Positions 11,700 through 22,800 of a DNA stretch of 64,000 nucleotides are shown here, piece after piece. The notes beneath the pieces were generated by a model. That model had not been told where the DNA came from. It made no database searches and was given only the letters and a program-made list of their open reading frames with translations. This DNA comes from Dipteris shenzhenensis (lineage: Eukaryota; Polypodiophyta; Polypodiopsida; Gleicheniales), in NCBI GenBank assembly GCA_047967505.1, contig CM106540.1; one strand, written 5' to 3'. Position 1 is the first letter of the stretch, and each line of letters begins with the position of its first letter. Made by a program: the position numbers and the translations under genes.

Positions 11700-12930
11700 C
11701 TAAGCTGTGTACTCCTCGGAGCAACTGCCCAAAGACTCAACTCTTCTTCACACCAAGCTGCTAGTGCATGAAACAATCCCCAATCTATCATTGTGCTTGC
11801 TACCGGCATTGTCAATTCACCAACATATTCAAGAGTGCAAACATAAAGGATATGATCATAATGACCATGCAAATAGCTTAAGCATCACCTTCACAATCTT
11901 CTAGTTCTCTTAAATGGGCTGCAATCTCTTCTAACGGAGTTCTTCTAAGCATCTTCTTTATCACATCAGAAAACACATACCTATACTAGGCATAACATGT
12001 AATCAAGTACACCCGAGACTTTTTAGTAAGGTGGAATGAATCCAATACCAAACGTACCTAGTGTCTCCACCAAAAGATGTGACATGAAGTTAGGGGTAAT
12101 AAACTTCACGCACCCCTTCACTTCCTGCTACTTTCGAACTAAGTGATAGAGATATTTATCACTCAGAAAGGGACATTAAAAGGAAGCTTTTATACCAAGA
12201 GACCACACCATACTATCCTCCCTTAGATGAGAATGAAGATGGTAACATCCCAAGTGATGTTGTACTCAAGCATAGGGAGAAGGAAAGGATCAGTGGAGGC
12301 CATAATCTCAGCAAGCCAGTCTGCGCCAAAGAGAAGAGTGATACGTTGTTGAGAGAAGATCTTGCGGCTGAACATGACATGGACTGATATATATCAAGGA
12401 GTTTGAAGGGGATGATTGGGTCAGATGAGTAGGTTCCGGGGAAACATTGCACCTCCTTCATAGATACCTTTATAATTAGCTCAAAACACTCTGCAAACTA
12501 TCATTAGACACAAAGGCCTATAACTTTCAGTAGAGACATAATCTCAAATATTCAAACCCATATCAAGATGCACCTTGAAATGGGCTTCGCTTTGATATAA
12601 GTTTCGTAAGAAACAGAGAAGCGGTCGGAAAGATGTGGGCAGTTTACTAGACGGGGGTGCGGTCGAAAAGATATGGGCAGTTTACTAGATGGGGGTAAAA
12701 ACTGTCTGAAAAAGAAATAGTCACATAGAGAGTCATATATTTTTGGTTTGACATCTAATACAACAATTGAATACATACAATGATGCTCCTTGAAGAGAGC
12801 TTCGCGCTGATATAACTTTCGTCCAAATCAGACCACCAAGCGAGAAGTTATGAGCAAAATACTGACAGGGGACAAACTGTCTTGAAAAACACCTACTCCT
12901 TCTACTGGTGCCGACTTGGGACAATACTAC
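11700..12930 (-). other. G1 interior with no recognisable gag or protease
   Basis: The segment between the reverse transcriptase and the 5' LTR is about 1.2 kb and heavily broken by stops in all frames. A Gag-protease region would be expected here, but I could not identify zinc-knuckle or protease motifs. Confidence 0.45.
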
Positions 12931-14011
12931 CTCCATGCTTAGACTTCATCAATGATCCAAGTCCCATAGAGGTTGCCTACAAGGGAAGGAAGAGCCCCCT
13001 TTGTGGCTTGGGAAATAGATAAACCATGTATGTGCAATGAGCAGCCGAATAGACAACACTTCTAAGCACTTTGGAAGACAAAGCAATGGAAAAAGGGAAG
13101 AGACTCAAGAGAGAGAAGCTGAAGTGACCTTTAGTACCAATAGAGTGAGAATCCACTCTAATGCAAATCAAAATACTACAAACACAAGGGAGAAGAAGAG
13201 GTTTTATACGTACAAGAGGGAGCACAAGCTCCAAGACTACTCATAGAGAGAGAATGAACTAGAGAGAGATGGACTCAAGAGTCTATAGAGAATATCTACA
13301 CGAGGGAGAGAAGGCTCATGGAAGAGGCTTGAGGAAACTAGAGCTACAGTAACATGAGACCTAATGGTGGAAGAGATGATGAACAAGGGAGAGGAGGGCT
13401 CCTTTTATAGAGATTTTGTTACCCTCCTTCACCCATTTACAATTGCTGCCTGTAGATTCCTTTCCCCATCAATCACATAAGCCCGTATGTCACATGTCCT
13501 TTTTGGCTACTCTTGCCATGTGTCCCATCAAAAGATGCTCAAGACTCTTAAAATATTAAGAAAGTCAAGAGTCTCCCCACATGGAGCCCATAGGGACCCT
13601 CTCTTTTCCATATGTCCACATCCTCCTTATTCCACATAGGAATTCTAGAAGGATTCCTCTTGACTCCACACTCCTCCACATGCCTTCCACACGCTTGGCA
13701 TGTGATCTCTCTTATATTATTGGAACACATGGACATGAGCCCACCTGTTTATATGGCTCACTCTTCCTATTTTCTAAAAACCCCATAATATCCCATACAC
13801 AAATAACTCTCACCCCATACCAAGGTATTTATAATTCATACCTATGGTATTTACAATGATCCATTCCACTCATCCTCTCATCTCGTAGAATATCTTAGAA
13901 AATAGAAATAAGTGAGGGCCGCTAGGCTATCACTTGATACTCAAACTGTTATCAAACATAGAGAAAAACAATACCAATGCCAAATTAAAAATATCAATTT
14001 TTGGCATCACA
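12930..14011 (-). repeat. 5' LTR of G1 (inner border approximate)
   Basis: The outer ~255 bp are shared with the 3' LTR. The LTR promoter is suggested by CTATAAAAGGAG read on the - strand at 13401-13414. The inner border is estimated only, because the 3' copy is truncated and no certain primer site was seen. Confidence 0.6.
13401..13414 (-). promoter_or_regulatory. TATA box in the G1 LTR
   Basis: CTATAAAAGGAG on the - strand, placed within the LTR as expected for the retrotransposon promoter. Confidence 0.55.
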
Positions 14012-17000
14012 GTGGTCCAAATAATGTTATGGAAAGTAAGGAAAGGTCTTGCTTGTGGGAATGGGAGAATAATCTAGAGACGCATCCTAGGAAGTGTGTC
14101 CCATCTGATGATCAATAAGAATTCAAGATGAGATGCCAACAGTGGAAAAACGCTCCTTTAAAATCGGCCGCTTGGGTGGAATTTAAGTCTTTTTATTCAT
14201 GGTTCGATGAGGGTCATGTACTTTGAGGATGATAGGAACATGGTTAGCTTGGTGACACTAGCATGCAAGGGTTTTGCATTGGTGTGAATATATGCTTAAG
14301 GTAAGTATTGCATGTCTCTTTGCATTGAATGTTTGTGTATAAAGTATGTTTAAAAGCATAAAACCAACAAAGCCAATGTTGTCAGAACAAGAGATCAAGT
14401 GGAGTTTGCTATTTCCACAAGAGGGTCATAATCAAGATGCCAAGAATACATTGTCATTGTTTAAGTCTTTCCTTCATGTACATATGAAGATTTGGTCTAG
14501 GAGGGCATGTTGATTGTCACATTGCATACAAGCGACTTTATTACATATTCTTACAACATTTGGGGCTAGATTTGGATAAACCTCCATTTTCACACTTGAC
14601 TACATTGAAAAGTAGGAGCTCTTAGAGTCACTATCACATGTGGACTTAGAATGAGTGTTGGCTTTATTGACTATATGTGTTTTACTCTCTTTTTTGGCAA
14701 TTTTATTGCAGTTTGCAAGGTAAACTAGTAGCCATGTGGGCTATACAGGTTATGGGTCAATCATTAGCTATCATTTTGAAAATTTATTCTGGTGGAGTTT
14801 TAGGAGATGTGTCCAAACTGCATTAACAAAGAAAGAGATCTTGGAGGCACTATCACATGCAGGCTTACAATGAGTGTTGGCATGTTTTATTCTTCTTTTT
14901 TTAGGCAATTTTATTTCAGTTTGCAATGTATCAAGTAGCCATGCGGGTTATGGGAGTTAGGGGACCTTCATTTTGACTATATATTTTGGATGGAGTTTTA
15001 GGAGATGTGTCCAACTTATAAGAACTAGTTGATGTGCTACAGGATTACTTTGCAATTGCGTATTTTTTAGATTGTGTGTTGTGCAAAATTGTGAGTATAT
15101 TTGTTTTGAGATACTTCAGCATGTCATTCCTAGTTTCATGGTTCCCATTGTCTTACTTTGTGCTTGATGTTTGGTATTGGGTGTTGGGCCAAATATATTT
15201 AACCCTTTCTTTGAGAAAGGGTGGTATGGGTGGATGCCTGCATGATCCAAGACATGGGCAATGGAGGGATTTCTATTGTGAATATATGGTGCAAGTGCTT
15301 GTTTATGTACATGTCAAGCTCATAGCTCGAGGCTTTAAGCTCGGAGCTTGAGTGTTTAGGCTCGAAAACGAAAAATGGCAATCCCCATTTCTAGCTACCA
15401 ATCATTTATCCCCCTCTTGCTTTGCATAAATGTCATATTGCAATCATATTCTTTTTCTTCCTTTCTTGTTCATTTCTCTTCATGTTTCTCCAAATTTCAG
15501 TCAAAACAATTCACTAGATTAAGGACATGAAATGTTCTAGTAAAGACATCAAATGTTCTAGTAAAGACAATAATTCATTTGAAATATCATAGGATTACCA
15601 TGTTGGTAAATAGATTATAAGTGCATACACACTTGTAAGTAGGTACCTCTTTGTACTTAGAACTTATGGAAATATGAATAATAAATTATAAGAGATGATC
15701 ACAATAGACATAAAAGATGATCACAATAGACTTTTAATTGTTACCCAAAAATGAATTATTATTTGTACATAAGTTTCTAAATTCATGAATCTATAATTTA
15801 GGTTAATTTGCTCTAGCTCAATCATGGTGAAATATTTGTAATCATCTTATAATCTCTATCTTACTCCATACATAATCACGAGGTATATTTGTTTGTGTAC
15901 CAATATCCTCTATATCCCATCATCTATATGTTATAGTTTCAACACTTATTCTATGCAACTTAATGAAAGCAGTTAAATAAATAGAAAGAACAAGGATAGA
16001 ATATGTATCTAGGAATTCATCCTTCATTGATTGGTCACCATGCTTGTATGCTTCATTGTGTTTACTAAGTTGACAAGAGGAATTGCCCATCATTATCAAA
16101 ACAATAACATGCATAAGCTGATTTGGGCAGGGAGATTGAGTGTTACATAATGTATATGAGAAGCTCCAAATGAGAATGCAAGAGATATGGGTCTCATGTA
16201 CACTCCACCTCGTCAACCAATGAATTCAAATATTGAATCTCCCTGTCGTCACTCTTAAGAAACCCAATCAATGTTGCCAGCCTAGCAATTGCTTACAAGA
16301 GGAGATCGAGAAATGGCTTTGGCAGCTAGGGCTACAAGACACTCAAGCATATTTTGGAGGCTATGCACCTCAAAGATATCTTGTTTTTCTCTTCCTTGAA
16401 TAAAATATTAAAAACATTTCATTCCATTGAGTCTCATGAAGATTCAAAACACTTCCATTATTCACCATGAAGCAACGTAGTGATTGCTATCACAGTTCAA
16501 GATGCTACATGCTATTCGTCAAAAGATCCTAGAAGTCTAAACTTACACATTTATTGCAAAAAATCCTAGAGAGTGAGCCACATGTGCCAAATGGATGGAC
16601 TTCTTATACACTCTTATAAATGGAAAAGGACTCGAGGCTGAAGCTTGACATAGAATGTTAAAAGAGCCGAGCTAATGCAATCATGAACACACTTGAGATG
16701 CAATATCCATTTCATAAATTAATACATAGGCACCAAAACATAGATCGTGCTTTCTTGTTCTTAGACACGAATCTTAATCACATAGAAGCAAAATTCTTTC
16801 AACTTCTATTTACCCAGAGAGAGAAGAAGAGTTGGAAACAAGTGAAGGATAAAGACAGTAGGGGACGTGCTCAACCAATTACTTTGTATATGCATGCACA
16901 TATACAAATTCATCGATGATGTGCATGCTGTAGATGTTTGCTATACAAATAAGCCATCGTGACTTAAAAGGGCGGTATCACATACCTTTTTCATCCCCTT

Positions 17001-18170
17001 TTCTTCAAAACATGATATCTTGGTTCTCGGGCCAAAAATGCCCATGACAATTGATCTTTAATTGTACATAAAAGTTGGAAGCTTTGTGATTAAACAATAA
17101 TGCAAAATGGATTGATGGTATCGTTTCAATTCAAGATGTATACTTATAATAGCATCCAATCTCCATCCAATGGACTTTAAGAAAGCCTTGTACTATATAA
17201 ATGTGGTATTATGGATAAAATCCTTGTAAGAAGTGAGAGGGACTTAGGTTGCCATTGTTTTGTGAATCACATGGCTTGTAAGAAAAGCGATAAAGTTGTC
17301 GACGTTCACTCAAAGTATCGATGCTTATAGAATATACATTCGTTGATAAACAATTGACATTGATGATACTTACAATCACTTGCAAGCGGAAAGGATGAGG
17401 GAAAGGTGGGAGCGAAACGACACTTGGAACTACCATGTGAGAGAGCTAAGTAGAATGTACTCATTGGGATGCAATGGAGAATCTAAATGCATACAAACAA
17501 GAAGCACTTGGGAACCTAATAAAAACATGAAAGTGAGATTTAAATTACGTAAGACACTATGTCATGTAATGAACAACAAGGAATTGAGGCACATGCTTGA
17601 GATACTAGGGTGGCAATAATATATCTTTGTTGTTGGAGGGAAGTTGCTAAAAGTCTTGTCTAATTATTCACTTTGTAAGAACTATATTCACACACACAAA
17701 AACTCGCATACCCCTGCCCAAACTTTATTCATTTATTCCATTGGATTGTTGAACTTTTGCATATTCATTTATTCCATTGAATTGTTGAACTTTTGCATGA
17801 AAATGACCAGCTACCAGAACTAGGTCTACTCTTCCAAGCTAGTGTTTTCTTATCTTCTCTTTTAGAAATTGCTTAATACACATGGGAAATTTTTAAACGA
17901 GTTGACTACTTAAAACTTAGGATCTTCTACAGTAAGCTTGTTTATTTAATGGGTTCAAAGTTTTGAGGCTTCAACCTTAAGGCTTTCATCTTACTCGGGA
18001 TCCCCTGTCATGCTCTCAAGAGACTTTTGAGGGGTCTAGATCCATGGAATGTGGTTGATCAAGCCCATTGGGTGAGGTTTTTGTCTTGCCCTCACCGAGG
18101 AGGGGAAGGGCTTAGTGATGATTTTCTCCTCAAAGGGATTAATGCATTTCGCATGACTTTAGCGTATCTC
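14012..18170. other. AT-rich spacer without a recognisable gene
   Basis: Only short frames with no domain similarity. It contains one diverged tandem duplication (14621-15030) and a short 36-bp tandem near 17728-17800 (TTCATTTATTCCATTG.ATTG motif twice). I see no RNA gene. Confidence 0.55.
14621..15030 (+). repeat. diverged tandem duplication, period about 219 bp
   Basis: The blocks ACTATCACATG, GAATGAGTGTTGGC, GGCAATTTTAT.GCAGTTTGCAA and GGAGTTTTAGGAGATGTGTCCAA occur in the same order in both units. The units start near 14621 and 14840. Confidence 0.8.
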
Positions 18171-18204
18171 TCTCTCTCTCCCTCTCCCCCCCCCCCCCCC
18201 CCCC
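18171..18204 (+). repeat. (TC)n and C-run low-complexity tract
   Basis: A short TC run followed by about 18 consecutive C residues. Confidence 0.9.
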
Positions 18205-18345
18205 TTTCCCCCCTTCCCCTTGTCCCCCTAGTCCCTACCTCCACGCCTACATCTTTTGTGATGTATCTTCAAAAATTTCTCCACCAACCTTTTGGGTAGG
18301 CCTTATGAATGACCAAAGTCACTCATTTCTTTCCCTTGTTAATGA

Positions 18346-18371
18346 ATATATATATATATATATATATATAA
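18346..18371 (+). repeat. (TA)n microsatellite
   Basis: About 26 bp of alternating TA. Confidence 0.95.
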
Positions 18372-19340
18372 CACGCACACATCCCTTTTTTTCATACCCC
18401 TCACACACAGGGACCAATTGCATGTGGCCTACACTGAGAGGGACTCGAGAGTAGGTGATTTTCCCGAGGAGGGAATCGAATGTGGACAGCCAGCTTAGGT
18501 GAGCTAGTGCCCGAACTGAGGGAGGTAGTGTGCTCCTATATATATGTCAACGGTCGCGGTCGATGGAAGAGAGATCTCCATCGTCTAATCATAGACCCCT
18601 CTCAATCAACATAAGGGTAAAAACGCAATCAGAGCATGGTAAAATCAACTTAAACACAATTATAAAAGGACACATCATCCATTCCCAAAGCAGATAACGA
18701 CTCGGGACTAAATTACACTTCAACAAGTGGCAAGCATGACACAAGCATCACAATCACGCCAAGTTCACGAGCCTTGGGCCACCATCCCTCGCCACGTGTC
18801 CACATCTGCTTGCTCAGCCTCTGCCCGTCTAGTTGTCCCGCTCACTGTCTGGCTACTCCTGCTCTGCTCCGATTTGACCATCGCCTCTACGTGATTGACA
18901 TGTCGTGCCGCCCGTTAGGTAATCACCTTTAATCACTCTGCTGCCATCATAAAAACTCCTCCCACCGGTACTCGACAGCTGGGAAAAGGCCTTAGTCGCC
19001 CTTTCTTGGTCGGGAAGCTGCCAGGAAAGGTGACTCGCGGCCTACCGGCGGCTCATGGCCTTCTCGGGAAAGGGCTCCTAGGGGCCATTCCCTCCAACCA
19101 TTACTATTAGAACGCAAGGAAGTTGCAATGTTTTTTTTCATAGTGAAGTGTGCATGGAAGCTTTGGAAAGGTAAAGCGTATGCAGAATTCTCGAGGAATC
19201 GTTGCCTGCCTGACAAACTCTCGGGAACACCTGTGCAAAGTGCTCACAATAACAACGAGAATCACAACTCTGTGCTTTGTTTTCTCGGCTTTCTCTCGAT
19301 CAACGCGAGAGAACCCAACTCAGAGAGGTGCTCGCAAATA
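18372..19340 (+). promoter_or_regulatory. upstream region of galactokinase
   Basis: Less AT-rich than the spacer to its left and free of recognisable coding sequence. It is the likely promoter region of the galactokinase gene. I could not identify a firm TATA box or start site. Confidence 0.35.
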
Positions 19341-19349
19341 GCGACATAG

Positions 19350-19407
<58 letters not shown>

Positions 19408-19640
19408 GGGGCAGGGCTGCTTGCTAGCCAAAACCCCAGAGAGCGAGAGAGAGGGTTGCTCGCTGGCAAAAGCTCTCGAGCTCTCGAGCTTGAGCTCGAG
19501 AGAGAGAGAGAGAGGAGGGGCTGCTTCCTATTGAAGGGGAGTGTGTGAGAGAGAGGAACTGGAGTGTGTGAGAGAGAGGTACTGCCTTCTGCAAAGATTA
19601 GCTCGCCATCACCTTGCAGTCTGTCATCCAGCCTTTCGCC
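19341..19640 (+). promoter_or_regulatory. galactokinase 5' leader with GA tract and G run
   Basis: A (GA)n tract at about 19357-19397 runs into about 15 consecutive G residues. A second GA tract follows at about 19497-19515, before the start codon at 19641. GA-rich leaders are common in plant genes and bind GAGA-type BPC factors. The G run next to the purine tract could fold as a quadruplex. The transcription start is not determined. Confidence 0.55.
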
Positions 19641-19800
19641 ATGGCTGACGCTGAAGATGTTGTGCCCATCTACTCATCGTTGGAGCCCGTGTATGGAGAA
19701 GGTCCGCAATTGGAAGAGGCACAGTTCAGATATGATCAATTGAAGTCCAAATTCGTTGAGCTTTATGGGGAACAGCCTCAGCTGTACGCCCGTGCTCCAG
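19641..19800 (+). CDS. GALK: galactokinase exon 1
   Basis: Start ATG to the first base of codon 54. It encodes the N-terminus with [13 protein letters not shown] and ends RAPG; the donor is G|GTCCCA. Confidence 0.95.
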
Positions 19801-22800
19801 GTCCCAACCCGTTTCTACCTTACTTCCCTCTCCTCTCCCTTCTCGATTGAAATCAATCTTGCAGTGTTAAGCTTCCCGAGCATAAAAGGTTAAGCATTTT
19901 ACAATCCCCTCTTTTACGTAATCGAAATGAGGGCAATGCAGCATGTCAACTACTCGTTACTGTTTTTTCGGCACATTCCCGTTGATTCTGAGAGGTGAGT
20001 GAGGGAAACATGGCGTAGATGCCGTCTGTGGGTGGGGGTAATGGCGACAGGAAGCGCGGCGGGAATTTTTTATTTTGAAGCATTAGCAATCATCTTACTT
20101 TAACCCTGAAAACAGACAAAATCTTTGCTGATTCTTGGCGTGAATGAGCAGGTCGGGTGAATCTCATCGGTGAGCACATTGATTATGAGGGCTATTCTGT
20201 TTTGCCCATGGCTATCCGGCAAGATACTATCGTGGCAATTCGTAAAAGAGAACCCTCGGAAGGACCTCCAGAATTACACATTGCAAACACCCTACCAGAA
20301 AAATACGAATCCCTATCCTTCTTAGCAGATCCTTCTCAGGTCATTACAATTGATTCTTTTCTCGTGGGCAAATTTGAAAGTTTGTTCTCTTTAACTCTTG
20401 TTGGATATTTTCAATCCTAGTCTGTGAATCCTACATGGAGCCTTCTCATGTCTATGATTGCGATTCGATTTTGTAATTGCACAAACTTTTTGTGATTCTT
20501 TTCCATCATTATGCAGTACATTATGGTCTTTCCTAATTTTTGTAGTGCGTCACAAAGCATCGCTGCTTCACCATAAAATATGAGCCATGCTCTCCTAGAT
20601 TCAGTGGCGCAGCTTCAGGACCACCTTCACATAGGGTCTTGGATACAGAAGAACTATATAAGGATCTATTTATCTGCCCTGATGAATCTGACATGTATCA
20701 CCTAGGTTCATGTTGCTTGGATCCTCTAATCTGCAGGGATTTCTTTCTGTTCAATCCTGTATGCATACAGTGAAGCTGCTCCTTCCCTTCCTATTTTATT
20801 CATGCAACCTAATATTTTGGGTGTGATGCATGTAGTCCATGCCACGAATGGCGGACTGAGTCGAGTTGAATGTATGGATGACCCAGGCGTTTTCTCAGCA
20901 TTCGTTACTCTTAAACTTAGAAAATCCACCCCACGTTGCTCTTTTAGTTGCTGCTCTTCCAACACATTTTATCAGCTTCAGCTTGTAATAAATAGCCTTT
21001 TCTTTATTTATAATTCTCAACTGCCAACATGTACTTCTAGCACCTGTATATTTATCTTGAAAATGCTGATGCCAAATAGTAAATCTATCTTTCCAAAAGA
21101 CTAGACTCGATTGAAATGACTGCTCAACACAAAACTGATAAATTTTCTGAGGTCTTTTTGTGAGATGAATGTAATCTATACGCCAAATTCATTTATGGAG
21201 CTGTTCGCCCTCCCCAATGACATTTTATAGTCAGAAGATTATGCCTCTCAGTCTTAACTTGTCTTTTTGATTTTCTGTGCTCTAAAGGTTTTGCGTACAA
21301 GTCAGTGCATAGTTTCATTATGAGATCTCTCTTAGAATAAGGTATATGTTTTCCCACCATTGGGGCTGATGACATCGCTGGGGATGTCATAGTAGCTAGT
21401 CCCTGCTATGCGTGATAGAGTTTACAAGTTTCAGTCTTCTGATTATCACAAAATTGAAACTTCGCTATTTGTTGTGTCTTCAAAGGATGAGTCCGGGCAT
21501 ATGCCTGGATTCATCTAGATATATATAAGGCATATGCAAAGGTATCTTTGCTTAACTCATACTCATAATATTTCCAAGATCCCAAACTTTGAGAGTTGAT
21601 TCAAGCATCTTATCCCAGCTACTTTATCTTATTTTCAGCAAACATGATCATTTTCTCAGGAGAAGTCACAAATCCATTTGAAGCTTGTTTGATAGCTGAT
21701 TTGTTTTTTATTGCAGGACATCAATGTGAAGCAAATTGTTTGGGCACATTACTTTCTTTGTGGGTATGTGTCAAGGCCATTGTACAAGTATAATCAGATT
21801 ACTTGCAATTTTGTGGCAAGGAAAATGGTTTTAAAATGATTTACAGCTTAATCAGCGCTTTTGTTATGAAGACGTGCCGGAAAGGTAACATGGAATAAAA
21901 GCACATCAGATTTATTAAACGTTTGCTTGCTGGATGACATCAAAAGTAATGGGGTTTTAGCTTCTTCAGTGAGCACAACTCAAAAAGCTCTTGTTTACTA
22001 CAGTGAGTGAAGGAGAGAGACATAGGAGAAGCATGGTTAGCCTTGCCAATAGTAGTAAGACGGGGATGGAATATCCTCCATCCAACCCTAATAGTGACTG
22101 TACATAGAGAGGTGAATTTTGTATGGATGTGGCTGAAATGCTCTCCGGCTTAGGTATGCTTGCATCAGCTGCTGAGGTTGTCTAAATAGCGGCTATTTTG
22201 TACAGATACAAAGGGCTTCATGAGTACATGTTACAAAAAGGATTGGAAGCTGGACCTCCTATTGGGTTTGATGTACTAATTGATGGCACTGTTCCCACAG
22301 GTCTCTCTCTCTCTCTCTCTCTGTGTCCCACTCTCCTCTCCTCCCCCTCTTATTTCTCTCCTTTCTTCTGTGTGTTTTTTTAACAAAAATAAATTTCAAA
22401 ATTTGGAGGGCAAATGGTACTTCTTTGATTTTTCATTTTGCTGGCTGCCTACTTCCAAAGAATCTCTCTCTCTCTCTCTCTGATGCATGTATGTACACAT
22501 GCTTCTTGGAGAAGGTGGGAGAGAATGAGAGGAGAGGAATGCACACACATGCTAACTGTACACTAGATTAACATGAAGAAGGAGATAAATATATACAACT
22601 TTACCCTCTTAGGATGAAGGTAGGGTTTTTCCCTACGCTCTTGACAGTACTCTCACGAACAGTGCAATGTAGATCTCTCTTAAATTGCAATGGATAAGCA
22701 GAGGGTGTATGTACAAAATACATTTTTTGGATTTTCTGGTGCATGTGAGAAGTTGGGAGAGAGGCGTCCACACACATAGCAACTGTACATATAATATCTG

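Larger units (their letters stand above)
9105..14011 (-). mobile_element. Ty3-gypsy retrotransposon G1, Tat-like, decayed
   Basis: A - strand gypsy element. Its LTR copies are recognisable at 9105-9359 (3' LTR, truncated) and to the right, ending at 14011 (5' LTR); both begin TGTGA.GCCAAAAATTGATA on the - strand. A purine tract GGGGGGGGAAAG lies next to the 3' LTR at 9361-9372. The interior holds reverse transcriptase, RNase H and a second, host-type RNase H. Gag was not recognised, and integrase is missing between the second RNase H and the purine tract. Several stops break the frames. A double RNase H is typical of the Tat lineage (Ogre/Retand type). Confidence 0.82.

Noticed and set aside
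12895-12935. GTCGGCACCA on the - strand as a possible G1 primer site
   Set aside because: It does not match a usual tRNA 3' end well enough and its position relative to the LTR border is uncertain.
19277-19534. Frame upstream of galactokinase that could be an upstream open reading frame
   Set aside because: Most of it is the translated GA/GGG tract, and the transcription start is unknown, so it cannot be supported.
21340-21420. CTGATGA followed by a short CATC/GATG stem in R4, hinting at a hammerhead ribozyme
   Set aside because: The required GAAA after stem II is absent (TCATA instead) and the CTGATGA is not kept in R2 or R3; no core could be assembled by eye.
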